Shown here: in pieces, positions 11,887 to 23,466 of the stretch
Layout: every line of letters starts with the position of its first letter
Position numbering within the stretch: the stretch's first letter is position 1
Origin: Sparus aurata
Lineage: Eukaryota; Chordata; Actinopteri; Spariformes; Sparidae
Assembly: GCF_900880675.1 (NCBI RefSeq)
Contig: NC_044196.1
Coordinates: forward strand, 12,155,967-12,219,966
Reading direction: 5' to 3'
Length of the DNA: 64,000 bases
Position numbers and translations under genes: made by a program
The notes under the pieces: model-generated
The model's input: only the letters and a program-made list of their open reading frames with translations
The model's database searches: none
Told to the model about the DNA's origin: nothing

Positions 11887-13536
11887 TTAGTTGGTCAGAT
11901 GATGAATCCTATTGATCTCTACCACATCTGTCCTGATGTTGATCTGTGAGATGGACAAGAGAGAAAAGTCAGTTCAAACAAAGCACTGACACAAACATAT
12001 TAGTTCCATTCAGAACAATATGAAGAACAAACACACCTTTATTACGTTGATGAGAGCCATCAGACAAATCTTTGCTGTAACGAGGATACATATTAAATTA
12101 ACAACTATGAAAGCTCCAAAGGGAAAGAATGTCAGAAACATTTCAACTGTGCTCTGATCGACTGACGTCACTTCCTTCTTCTGCCCTCCTGCTGTGTGTT
12201 CAGCATCTGCATGAAGACGAAAACCAGTGTTAGTATCTGATATCAGGAGCATCAACTCATCAGAGTCAAACCACCACATCAAGAACATTTATATCAACTC
12301 AGCAAATGTAGAAATGAGATAATAAGTGACCAAATAAACAGGAAACAACAAGTAAACATCCGTCTGACAACCAGCTGCTGGTCACACAACAGAAGTTACA
12401 CCACATGACCACATGGTGTCACTGTAGCAATGTATTGACTTATTTACCAAAACCTGCTGAACAGAAACAAACTTTGCTCTTCTGAATTTTACTTCAAGTG
12501 AGATTTATTTCAGCGTGTTTATATTGAATTCTCCAACGTGTTGTGCTTCATGTAATGTTCCTGCTTCCTCAGGTTTTTTACCACGTGTTTGGCACCAGTT
12601 TCCCATGATGCATTATTTCTCTATGAGTAACCATGGTGACCTACCTTCAGTTGATGCTGGTGTGATGATGTTGTGTTCCTCATGTCCTCTGTTTTCTCCA
12701 CGAGAGGTCACATCCAAGACAAAATGTTCTGTGGGTGTAAATCAGGAGGCTGTTAGATTCTGATGTCTGACCCGTGTGGCAGTAACATGTTTCCATCCTG
12801 CACTGCAGCAGAGTTCAGCTCACCTGTGGTCTGCAGCAGCCATCTCCTCGTTATCTTGTTATAATTAGCAGCCAGATCACACCAGTAGTTTCCAGAGTCT
12901 TCAGGCCTGAGTCTGGACACATGAAGTCTGATCCGTCCGTCTCTGAGGGCGTCTTTGTCACACTGGACTCGTCCTGCAAACTGTGGATCCTGAGACTCTG
13001 GGACATTGACGCTGTCAAACATTTGATACAAAAACTTCACAGGGTTTGACTGGAGAAAACAAGCCATGATGTTGAGAGATATGTCGGTTTTGATGGGACT
13101 GTCCCATCTGATGGTGATGTCATCGTCCTCCTCTGCCTGATAGAAGGTCGCTGTCTTTTTCCCAGTAGACATCCCTGCAGACAAGAGAGAGGACAAAGAG
13201 AGACATCATGTGGACTAACATCACACTTCATTTTGTGACCAAAATCTAAAGTGTTTCACAAGCAATGACCTCCTGCAACACCTGAGAGACCATCGGAATT
13301 AAGAATTCACCTAGACCATGATATAAATGTTCTTAACATTAAACCAGCAGCCAGAACTGCAACAATTAATCAATGAAGGAATATTAATTGTCAACTTTTT
13401 TGATATTTTTGAGATATGTAAAATATAAATATAAAATATCTCTTTCTTTTAATATAATCAAATCAAGTAGCAGGACTACTGACCACAGGCAGAGGAGGTC
13501 AGAACGACGAGCAGAACCATAAAGAGCATCTTCATC
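11887..13536 (-). CDS. A2: intact single-V-domain immunoglobulin membrane protein
   Basis: Five coding exons: signal 13484-13535, V-type 12824-13174, stalk 12645-12728, transmembrane 12037-12206, tail 11887-11943. All use GT/AG borders and sum to 714 nt, or 237 residues. The signal peptide is MKMLFMVLLVVLTSSACG. The V domain has WDSPIKTD, FAGRVQ, RLHVSRLRPEDSG and YWCD. It lacks a Cys in the usual B strand and has one at MACF and one at RVQCDK. The stalk carries one NVT glycosylation site. The transmembrane segment (TFFPFGAFIVVNLICILVTA) differs from the other copies. A 4-base deletion near the end of this exon shifts the tail to another frame, giving an 18-residue end. The tail has no ITIM or ITAM. 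Probably a type I surface protein of immune cells (family-based inference); ligand unknown. Confidence 0.78.
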
Positions 13537-13697
13537 CTGTCAGAGAGGAGACAGTTTTATTACAGGAACAAGATTTGACTTCATCAAACATGACAGGTTT
13601 TATAATAAAGTGGTTTGATCTATTAGACTTCACAGTGTGTGATGAAAAAGTGGAGGAAACACAAACTAAATCGCACAATATGTTTTTGGTTACTTAC

Positions 13698-13740
13698 GTG
13701 TTTTCATGCGAGTGAGCTGTCCCATGTTGTCACCTGAAGT
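13698..13740 (-). other. A2 untranslated first exon (donor end)
   Basis: Minus strand ATGAAAACAC followed by the donor GTAAGT (13692-13697), about 160 bp above the signal exon. It contains short upstream ATGs. The same exon is visible for A1, and for A3 with a broken donor. The foldback element begins about 0.4 kb further upstream. Confidence 0.45.
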
Positions 13741-14264
13741 ATTTCATGGATGGAGCTGGAGGGAGGAACTGCTTCTCAACATAGCAACAAGGCTCTAAAG
13801 TGAGAAGGAGGGAGAGGCATGTGTTGTTGGATCAGTTCAATTTGAGTAAAATGGAAGTGAAAGCGAAGTTGTATCAGCTGTACTGGCTGAAACCAACATG
13901 TAAATTTGAAGGAAAACCGTAAAAGACTAACGTTATGATATAACAGAAAACATGTTGGACGAACACACAAATGAACGTTTGACAAACTGTGTGACCTCTG
14001 TGATCCCAATTCCCCTCTACCTGTTCACCGGTGACTCCTATATAGACTACGTCATAACCGTGATTCCCTGTCTCTGCCCCCTGGTGCGCAGGTGGACGAG
14101 CAACACTGCTAGTCTACTGGAAACCCCTATATGGCCCATACTAAACCCAGAAATGTTGTTTCCTATGAACTTTTATTATTAAAATGTCATCTATAGGTTT
14201 AGCAAATGAGATTAAGCTTGGTTGCTAAGAGTTGCATGTTGGGTAATTTGAGTAATTAGCATAA

Positions 14265-15794
14265 CTAGTGCATTGCCCGTAGGAAGCATGTATTTTTATA
14301 GAAAAGTGGGAGGTTAAGTAGCTTTTTCATGGATGGCCGAATGAGGCTGTGTTTGAAGGTGGGACGTCAGGGATATAATTGGCTGTTTTTGATTATACCA
14401 TTATATGTCACCTTAAAAACTATTTACCTTGCTCTACTTGGTGTTATTATTTTTAGCACAACCTCACATGTGTGACTGTACAGTTATTTTTTCATTTTAA
14501 GGTACTATATTAACACTTTCCGTTCCATTTTCTTTTTCCGCTTATCCGTGAGGGTTGCGGGATGTTGCCGCTTTTCCCCCCTAAGGGGTTGCGGGGCTTA
14601 CTGGGGCCAAATCCAGTTTCATTCTATGGGCGTAGGCCAGGGTTCACCCTGAATGAGTCGCCAGCTCATCCTATATTTTTTTTTTTAACACTGTGGACCT
14701 AAAATCACAAAATAACATAAAGTCAGAGTAGAAAAAGTTAGTTTTTTTACTGTGAAAACCACAAATATGTTTAATGGACCAATTGCATTAGTTATAATGC
14801 AAATATAAATTGTTGTTTGCTAAATTGGTGCATAAGTTTTTGAAATTTACAAAGCTATGTATAACTATTTACATTTAAATGGAGGCAATGCCTCAGGCTC
14901 AGGGCTCATTCCTGCCTGTTCCACATTCAGCCGTCTCCTCCTTTGTTTGCCTCACAACACGACTCCACTACTCACTAAACACACTACACCAAACACTACA
15001 TAACACACTAACTATACACTCCAAACACGCTATATGTCACAAATCTCTCAACTCTCAAAACTCGCTATCTCTGTCGCCGTCTCCAACACATCACTGCTGC
15101 TGTCAATCATCCGCCGATGTCCCTCCAACATCTTCCTGTTCCTCAACAACCAAACTTGCTGCTTGGACACTTTCGTGACAAAAGCACTTTTATTCTATTT
15201 CTTCCTGCACCAGACATAAAGCAAACGTAACGGCAATGTTCGCGAAAAAGCGTGTTGGACATTATTTACCCTAAATCCGGTTTTGGACGTGCCAGTGCAT
15301 CCGCTCCGTCGACTCGGGTGATGGGCCGTGTAGCTAGCGCTAGCTAGCGGCTAGCGCGGCTAGCCGCTAGCTACACACAAACATCCACAGATTCCGATCC
15401 CACTTTGTTGTCCACGCGTCTCCGGATCTCCTCAGACCCGAACAGACTTGGACTTGTTTAATCTCATTAATCCACAACAGTCAGTTTAGATGCACAGAAC
15501 GGAACCGAACCGCCGGCAAAATCCCGGTCCAGCTCGCGCCGCTGCAGGTATATATCCGCTTGTTTTTTTAAGGTATGTCGTGGGCTTGAGCTCTGCAGTG
15601 ATTGGCTCTGGTGCCCACGTGACTGTGGTGGCTCCGGTGGACAATGCTTGCAGAATTTGTAAAGCATTTATGAAATAATTTATTCACGCTATCATTGCAG
15701 TCCAAGCAAATGCTTAGCACACCCCTGAACCACGCAGCAGCCATGTTGAAAGTCTCAGGTCAGTCGGATCCTGATCCGCAGAGATATTTGAGGA

Positions 15795-15827
<33 letters not shown>

Positions 15828-15855
15828 GACAGAGATTCCTTGTATTATAGATAGA
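14265..15855 (-). mobile_element. Non-autonomous Helitron
   Basis: On the minus strand it starts TCTATCTATAATAC and ends GCAATGCACTAG, meeting the Helitron rules of 5' TC and 3' CTRR. It lies between host A (14264) and T (15856) with no target duplication. The other foldback arm preserves the empty site, reading AGCATAATGAGCTAATTA across the junction. It contains a fish-type dispersed segment (14525-14690), a (CA)n tract at about 15798-15822, and no Rep/helicase frame. A shorter relative lies at 61432-62288. Confidence 0.85.
15341..15373. repeat. GC-rich perfect hairpin
   Basis: A 15-base arm (TAGCTAGCGGCTAGC), a 3-base loop (GCG) and the perfect reverse complement. It lies inside the Helitron and is surrounded by further GCTAGC units. 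The second Helitron copy has only a degraded version (about 61774-61797). Confidence 0.9.
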
Positions 15856-17350
15856 TGAGCTAATTAAGGGGAGACACTATAGGTGAAGAATAGGGACATT
15901 TTTAATTCTAATATTAATATAATACTAATAACTAATATATATCATCATGAAACTTCCCCAGTTGATTACTTACAAGACAATTATTTTTTGTATTATGAGT
16001 TTACTGAAATTGTATGTTTGAATATGCAAATGATGCATTATCCAATGAAATATGCGCTAATTTGCATACATTTCCAGAACATAAATCTAAACATTAGATA
16101 AAGCCAAGTTCAAAATTATTGTTTCATTTTGTTGACATATTATAGCCAAAGGTTTTTACAGAGGGAATTTTGGATATCTCTTTTTATCACTCCATAAATC
16201 AGAAAATACTGTCAACAGCCATAAAAAAACAAATTTCGCCCAGTTTTTTGGAGTCAGAGTATGAGAAAAAACTCAGTTTGAGAAAACGGTCTGTAACCAA
16301 ATGTAGTGTATAAGAAATGTATAGAAGAAAATGGACAAAGTGAAGTAAAATGAACACCTGAATGTGTATTTTGGATGTTTTCTTTCCACTAGTCTGAAAG
16401 AAGACATGTTATTGAAGCAAAATAACCCAAAATCTCAAAATTGACAGTGCATAAAAAACAATGTTTTTGCCTGCCACGTTTCCCCTTAATCGCGAGAAAC
16501 TGAAAATAGCTATAATTTTGCTTCTAGTTAACTTGAAGTTGATCTAAGAGTCTAAGTCCATGTTTGTGATATCCAGAAATGTTTCATAACACCCCTCCTC
16601 CACCCTTCTATAGATTTCTTACACAATACATCTTTAAAGGCCGTTTTCTCAAAATGAGTTTTTTCTCATACTCTGAGCCAAAAAATCTCCACCTCAGTCG
16701 CACTTATATACACCAAACTTTCCAGTTTTATTCCTATCTATATTATGAAAATATTGACAGAGGGGTTTGTTCATATATCATTCGTAGCCTAAATTTATAT
16801 AACATTTTATTCCAAAAAACAGGGCGAAATTTGTTTTTTTTATGGCTGTTGACAGTATTTTCTGATCTATGGAGTGATAAAAAGAGATATCCAAAATTCC
16901 CTCTGTAAAAACCTTTGGCTATAATATGTCAACAAAATGAAACAATAATTTTGAACCCGGCTTTATCCAATGTTTAGATTTATGTTCTGGAAATGTGTGC
17001 AAATTGGCGCATATTTAATTAGATAATGCATCATTTGCATATTCAAAGATACAATTTCAGAAAACTCATAATACAAAAAATAACTGTCTTAATGTAAGTA
17101 ATCAACTGGGGAAGTTTCATGGTTATAAATATTAGTTAAAAAAAAAAAGTCAGTATTCTTCACCTGTAGTGTCTCCCCTTAATTAGCTCATTATGCTAAT
17201 TACTCAAATTGCCCAACATGCATCTCTTTGCAACCAAGTTGACTTTCATCCACGAGGCCTATAGATTACATTTCAATCATAAAAGTTCATAGGGAACACA
17301 ATTTCTGGGTCCAAGAAATTTCCAGTAGACTATGCTGTTTACTGACTCAC

Positions 17351-17875
17351 CAAACACATACACAACATAACATATTCACACATCAAACTTGGCTACAGCA
17401 GTGTTAATGAGGCTGACGAAATCCAAAATAAATGACAAATAGAAATGAATACAAATTGAGAGGTTGAAGGGAGCCAATCATCATGGTGAGGTTTCACTTC
17501 CTTGTTCTTGTTTTGTTCCTTTATCTGCTCAAGGCAGTATCTTGTCAGTCTCTCTGAACTGTCAATATTTACTCCTGAAGGATCAGCAGACATGCTGAAG
17601 TGAAAGTAAAGTTGGATCAGCTGAACTGGCTATAAACTATGAAATATCAATATTTTCCATAAATGAATAAACAAGCTGTTCTCAGAGAAAAAGGTCACAG
17701 AACACAGTTTGAAACGTAAAAGTAAAACAGTATGAAATGGATGTGATTCAAATGGCCACAGTTAACTCGGCTTCATGTCATTTCTGTTCAGTCAGCCAGT
17801 CTGAGCGAGGCTGCAGGTTATGGTAACAGAAAATATAAGAATAAAAATCATCTACTCAGTTTTAGTTGAGTTTAC
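17351..17875 (-). other. Duplicated B-type 5' flank
   Basis: Matches 32480-32889, 39540-39839 and 46790-47340. Shared motifs include GTAAAGTTGGAT, GAACTGGCTATAAAC and AAACAGTATGAAATGG. A candidate GGAAGTGAAA site lies at 17492-17501 (minus). Confidence 0.5.
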
Positions 17876-17953
17876 CTTCATCAGGCGTGCAGGAGAAAAT
17901 CAGCAACAGGACAGGACGACAGAGAGACACCAACTGAGTTCCTCCAGATTCAT
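17876..17953 (-). pseudogene. B-type signal-peptide exon relic
   Basis: Minus strand ATGAATCTGGAGGAACTC leading to TTGCTGATTTTCTCCTGCAC and a GAAG/GTAAAC donor, like the intact exon at 39840-39927. Insertions and deletions place a stop before the donor, so the frame is broken. No V exon follows on the minus side before A2. Confidence 0.6.
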
Positions 17954-18159
17954 TTGTTCATGTGTCCAGGTGAGTCACACAGGGAAAAGTGAAGCTCACC
18001 AGGAACTCACTCCTCATAATATAACCAACGCCAACACCCGCTTAGAAGTCCCGCCTACATGCATCATTAGACGTGTTCAAGTTGAACTCCTGCTGCCTGC
18101 CTGCCGCAGCGAGATCTGCTGGCGACCGCAGGGGCGGGGCTACAAACCCTGCTAAGGCG

Positions 18160-18630
18160 AATTTGCTGACCACATTTAACAAATATGCATAAAGACACAT
18201 AAGATGATGCATTTTCTTATAGCAAGATTATTCACAATGAATGAACAACATTTCACTAATCTTGAATGAAGGAAATACAATAATCAGAACAAATTACTGA
18301 GTCCCGCTGCGCCATCTCATCACACGCCAAATAGCTCAGGATAATTCTTTGTATTGTTAATTGACTGGAACAGAAAGGGTTAATAAGAGTGGATAGTACA
18401 GATAACACTGGACACAGTAGTTAACCACTTCTCCATCATCACCACAAGTTTCTTCATGTTGACTATCCCATAGGTGCGGCCACACGGCTGCTACTTATCT
18501 TAAAGTATGTGATACTTGAATAGAAAAGAGGCACAGGCGCTTATGGATATGGAAATTCATCGAAACACACGTCATACACGTCAGCGTAGATGAGCGCAGT
18601 ATGTGTATGTATATATATTCTTTTCTTCCA
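18160..18630. other. Spacer, nothing recognised
   Basis: AT-rich sequence between the B-type relic and the zinc-finger-like relic. No exon or element ends were recognised. Confidence 0.4.
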
Positions 18631-18631
18631 G

Positions 18632-19790
18632 ATGCACCCTTCTGAAATTGAGGAAGGCGACAGGCTGAAGTGCACGACTGTGTCGCCATCTGTGTTTGCT
18701 TGTCCTGTCTGCCCCAAACTCACAACCAAAAGTGAAAGTGTCATCCAGAGGAACTTGCTGAATCATGCGGCAAATGCAGTGCATTTCAAGGGCATGTTCA
18801 TCAAGTATCTTTTTGAGATCATATGCTTTTACATGTAACTATGAATGATACTTGTGTTTTTGCATGTCCAAGGTCATATTGTAACCAGTGTTATGCTGGG
18901 TTGCACTCCTTCGAAGTCTGTGGATAAGTTTGAGCACAGAAAGCAAGTTACTTTCAAGAGATCCCTACTTGTAGCAGTCAGTGGAGTTGTTTAGTACAGA
19001 TAACTGTTTAAAGTAAGGAAAAATTACATTTCTATATACCGTATAGGATGTTAGGTAAATATTTGTCTCTCAGGTACTGTATGATTTTTAAGACAAATTA
19101 CTCTCCCTTTTTAGAAAAGATCATCTGCAGATGCAACTTGCCCTGCAGAGATGGAGGCCATTTTTATTGTCCATTTTTTGGAACTACAATAATCCAGAAA
19201 GACACCATTATGCCCCATCTTATGAAGTGCAAAAATAAATGTGATATGGTCCAACTCACCTCGGCTCCATCTACTCAACCGCCCTTACCAGAGACCCACC
19301 CTACTGTTTTATCATCAATGAGTGTGGAACATTCATACACACTCCCACCTTCTGTGTCAGTCGTCAAAACTGACCATTCCTACACACAAACAGCATCCCC
19401 GAAGACCCCGGATCTATCTCAGTCAACCCCAGCTCCAACCTCAAAGGATCTCATTGCTCCAAAGGAAGAAGTAACGGGGGATGTGCCACCAACACATGTG
19501 AGGTTCCTGCACTGCCCAGTGGTTTTGTAAAAGAGGAATTTGATTTTTCATATCCAAGGAAAACATGGCCAAGTAAAAGACACAACATCACAGTCTCACT
19601 TACAAAGTACATCCAAAGTAACGGCCTCTATGCAGTCAGAAAAACTTCCAGAGGATTGAGTGCTCCAGTGCATGTGCAGCGCAAGTCATGGGGACAGCAA
19701 CATCTGATGAGATGTGAGATGGATGTTTGTTTTTCTACTTTGGAATATTTGGCGATGGAACACAATAAAACGTAAGTCACAAAAAAGTCC
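18632..19790 (+). pseudogene. Decayed gene with zinc-finger-like Cys/His motifs
   Basis: First exon: an acceptor (TTCTTTTCTTCCAG) is followed at once by ATGCACCC and a frame with CPVCPK...HAANAVH. Second exon, from about 19114: IICRCNLPCRDGGHFYCPF, TIMPHLMKCKNKC, then a Ser/Thr/Pro-rich linker. The second finger reads CPFF, so one expected Cys is missing. Near 19510 the frame breaks, and homology-like sequence resumes one frame over with NGLYAVRKTSRG, PVHVQRKSWG and MRCEMDVC. It is the only plus-strand gene-like sequence in this half. The family is not named with certainty. It resembles multicopy uncharacterised fish proteins. Confidence 0.5.
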
Positions 19791-19799
19791 AAGTCAAGT

Positions 19800-20790
19800 T
19801 ATTAATGTTGCCAGCATGATAGTGTAATGTTGTGTTTAACTGTATTCCAGAAATAAAATAGAATTAATAGAATACTCACAATCTGACAATAGGAAAGTCT
19901 AATTATTACAGTCATTTAAAAGTTACACATGAAAATGAACACATCTCCAGACCCAGGAACTCCCCGTTCTGCTGCATCACACTTGTCTGGGGCCACTGTG
20001 TTGCTCATGATGCCCCTCTCATCCCTGAAGATCCCTGGTAGGTGAGGAAATGACCAGCAGGACTGATGTCTTTTAGCCAAGCTTCTCTACTATGCTTTTG
20101 AGCAAACACTGTGTGGATAGTCTGTACTGTGTTTAATGAAGGTATCCTCCTGTATATATCTGGGCAATACAGTCCTTACACCGTATTAGCACCAATGATT
20201 TACAGTGCTGGCCTTGTGATTTTTCAGTTCCAGCGTGAATGATATGTGTGAGCAGCCCCCCCCCCCCCCTCACACACACACATTAATTGTAAATTGATGA
20301 AACATGAATCAATTAATAAAAATTCATATTTACCATATACTGATGTGATAGTAAGTATGACATTTGTTGTGACCGTTTTATTAATTCTCTAATTTGAGAA
20401 TTCAGTTTATTCAATTTTAGTTTTTCTTCAGTCCTATTGTGTGTGTGTGTGTGTGTGAGTGAAGCCCCCTACCACCACCACCACAAACATAATATTCACA
20501 TATGTATTCATAACATTGATATTGAAGCTAAATCCATGCAATGTTAACATTATAACTTAGTGATTATTATAGGCTTCTCACTAACTTGTGAGTAAAGTCG
20601 TGGCGAGACAATTAACTAATCAATTATATCGTTACAATAAACAGGTAACTGCAAAAAATACATAGAATTATGTTATGTGTAAACCATACAGTCTACATGA
20701 AAAAGGTAACAACATAAAGTGCACAGAGTCGTTACACCTAGTGTACGAGGTCGACATGTTTCTCAGCATTATTTTAGTAAAGCTTCACAG
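19800..20790. other. AT-rich spacer with simple repeats
   Basis: Contains a poly(C)/(CA)n tract near 20258-20281 and a (GT)n tract near 20441-20457. No gene was seen. Paralogy with the A 3' UTRs begins at about 20790. Confidence 0.5.
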
Positions 20791-21154
20791 GGCTGACCTC
20801 AGATCAGTCTAATAAGTGACAGAGTTTGATGAGACGTCTTGTCAAAATAATGGACGACATGAAGGCGAAGAACAACGTTTCCTCCATCAACTCCATTATT
20901 GTTGTTCATCACTTGTTCCCTCTGACTCGTATGACTCTAAATTCAGTTATTGATCAAACTGAAGTTGTGACATATTTCTCAAATACTGTGAGAATGAATT
21001 GAAAGATTGTAAACGTCCTCAATTTATTCTATAAATCAGAAAAAAAGCTGCATCCCTTCCTGAGACCCACACAGGGTTTAAATCCTGAAACTCTCCTCCA
21101 ATCAGTCAAAACGGAAGAAGCCAAAAAAAGACACAAAGGAGTTTAATTACTCTG

Positions 21155-21255
21155 TAAGGACACTCCCACACTCTGTAAGGACACCCCCAAACTATGTAAG
21201 GACACTCCCATACTCTGTAAGGACACTCCCACATCTGTAGGGACACTCCCACAGC
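21155..21255. repeat. 21-bp minisatellite, short array
   Basis: About five copies of a unit like CTGTAAGGACACTCCCACA in the A3 3' flank. The paralogous place in unit A5 (44213-44450) has about eleven copies. Confidence 0.85.
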
Positions 21256-21711
21256 TGCTTACGATAGAGAATTTAGAATTACCATCACCTGGATGACTGA
21301 TAACCTCCGTCAACATGTATTGTACTAAATATGAAATATATACTCACCACTACATTGTACAAGTTAAAGTGCAGGGAGTATGTAAAAGTAAATCACAAAG
21401 CTTTTAGCATAACTTAGCTGAACTGATATTTACAACTATCAGTATTAATCATGAACTAAGTGAAGCTAATTAGCATTTACCCACAACAATATTAGTTTCC
21501 ATGTTTAAAGCAGCATTACGGTGATGTGTTTTTCTGAATTTACTACATTGTTACAATACTTTATCCACCAAGTCATTGTATTCTCATTTATGATGATTAT
21601 TGATCAGAAAGCATTGTGATTCGGGGGTTAGGGTATTTACATGTGCTCACATCGGAGCAGCTGTGGATGTAAGTTGCTTAGACGATGAACTGTATGGATC
21701 TCCGTCACCAA

Positions 21712-22866
21712 CTATATGATGGCAGGTCTGTCCTGATGTTGATCTGTGTGATTGATAAGAGAGAAAAGTAAGTTCAAACAAAGCACTGACATAAACAAAA
21801 TAGTTCCATTCAGAACAATATGAAGAAAAAACAAACCTCTATTACATCTACGAATGAGAGCTGCCAGACAACTTTGAGCTACACCGAGGAGACATATTAT
21901 AGCACCAAATAAAAGAACTGCACCAGTTGCAACTTTATTCAAATCGTGTGATCTCACTTCCTTCTTCGGCCCTCCTGCTGTGTGTTCAGTATCTGCATGA
22001 AGACAGAAAACCAGTGTTAGTATCCGATATCAGGAGCATCAACTCATCAGAGTCAATCCGTCTGACAACCAGCTGCTGGTCACACAACAGAAGTTACACC
22101 ACATGGCCACATGGTGGCACTGTAGCAATGTATTGACTTGCTGAACAGAAACCAACTTTACTGTCTAGATTTATTTCAGCGTGTTCACTTTGAATAATCC
22201 AGCTTGTTGTGCTTCATGTGATGTTCCTGCTTCCTCAGGTTTTTAGTACATGTCTCCAAAATATGAAACTCTATTTCTCTATGAATAACCATGGTGACCT
22301 ACCTTCAGTTGGCACTGGTGTGATGATGTTGTTTTCCTCATGTCCTCTGTTTTCTCCACGAGAGGTCACATTCAAGACAAAATGTTCTGTGGGTGTAAAT
22401 CAGGAGGCTGTTAGATTCTGATGTCTGACCCGTGTGGCAGTAACATGTTTCCATCCTGCACTGCAGCCAGCAGGGGTCATTGTAACTGAATCTTTGAGTA
22501 ATTAACCCATTTTGGAAACAATCGGCTCAAGTGGCTCAGTGTTTCACAGAAGCTTAATTTGCCCATCAATACTGGACTAGGTGTCAATTATCAGGAATTA
22601 TTGGACGACGCAGAGGCCTGAATGGACACTTTGACAGGCTTTATACCACTTATACCATGGTGACTTTCCAAAGAAAAGAAATAAGATCATTAATTTATAT
22701 TTTCAGGCATTTTGGGATCAAAATCTAAAGTTTTTCACAAGAAATATCTCCCTGGCAACACCTGAGGGTTTGACTAATAATATATAATATCAATTAATGT
22801 AAGTTGCACAACAACTGACCACAGACAGAGGAGGTCAGAACGACGAGCAGAACCACCAAGATCATC
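21712..22866 (-). pseudogene. A3: V-less copy of the family A gene
   Basis: Exons: signal 22820-22865, stalk 22303-22386, transmembrane 21837-21992, tail 21712-21743. The V exon is absent. Homology ends just 5' of where it should lie (about 22465, after CTGCACTGCAG) and resumes before the signal exon. The first ATG of the family (ATGAAGATG) is AAGAAGATG here, so the second ATG would start. The untranslated exon donor is also mutated (TTAAGT at 25978-25983). The remaining exons join in phase 1, so signal plus stalk plus membrane would read as a 105-residue protein with one NVT site and the transmembrane core AVLLFGAIICLLGVAQ. I call it a pseudogene because the recognition domain and the first donor are gone, but the frame is open. 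Confidence 0.65.
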
Positions 22867-23466
22867 TTCTTCCTGTCAGAGAGGAGACAGTTTTATTACA
22901 GGAGCAAGATCTGACTTCATCAAACATGATGAAGTATAATAAACTGATTTGGTCTATTAGGTAAGTAAGTAGTAAGTATAAGTAAGTAAATATACAATAT
23001 TAGAGAGGGGGTAATCTGGGAGCGCACATTTTTTGTTTACCGCAATTTTAGCTCACAGTTTCTACCAGTTTTTCGTTCCTTGAATTATTCAATAAAACCT
23101 TTAAAAGCAGAACAACTTGGACGGCCCGTAACAGAAGGGTTAATCCTCCCAGTCTCAGCCTCTCAGCGGCTCCAGGAATTAAAGAAGAAGCTATAATTAG
23201 TTTAAGGTTAAACACTTAATACCTTTAAAGACTTGTTCTGATCAATTCTGATGACAAATGACAATAACAACCTTTTCTCATTCATTTATTTAAGTCTGTT
23301 AAACAGCTGATTACATTTGAACATTTGTAATGAAAAGCTTGAGTGTTAAAGATTCAGGATCCATAAACTCGTTTGACTAAGATAAACCACAGTGTTAAAG
23401 ACACTGATGAAATAAAAAAAATGAATGATTTATACAAAATCAAAAAATATGAATTTGAAGATAGAT

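Larger units (their letters stand above)
14090..17350. mobile_element. Long-armed foldback element
   Basis: The left arm (14100-14264 plus 15856-16335) is the reverse complement of the right arm (about 16595-17345). Checkpoints are GTCTACTGGAAA at 14112 against TTTCCAGTAGAC at 17320, and AAGGGGAGACACTA at 15867 against TAGTGTCTCCCC near 17167. Inner arms pair through AAATTTCGCCC and ACTCAGTTTGAG-like segments. Without the Helitron the element is about 1.67 kb with arms near 600 bp and a spacer near 260 bp. It has no transposase frame. The open frames at 15883-16101 and 16579-16908 are by-products of the arms. Confidence 0.85.

Noticed and set aside
15883..16908. Plus-strand frames of 72 and 109 codons
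   Set aside because: They lie in the foldback arms, are AT-rich, and have no domain or splice context.
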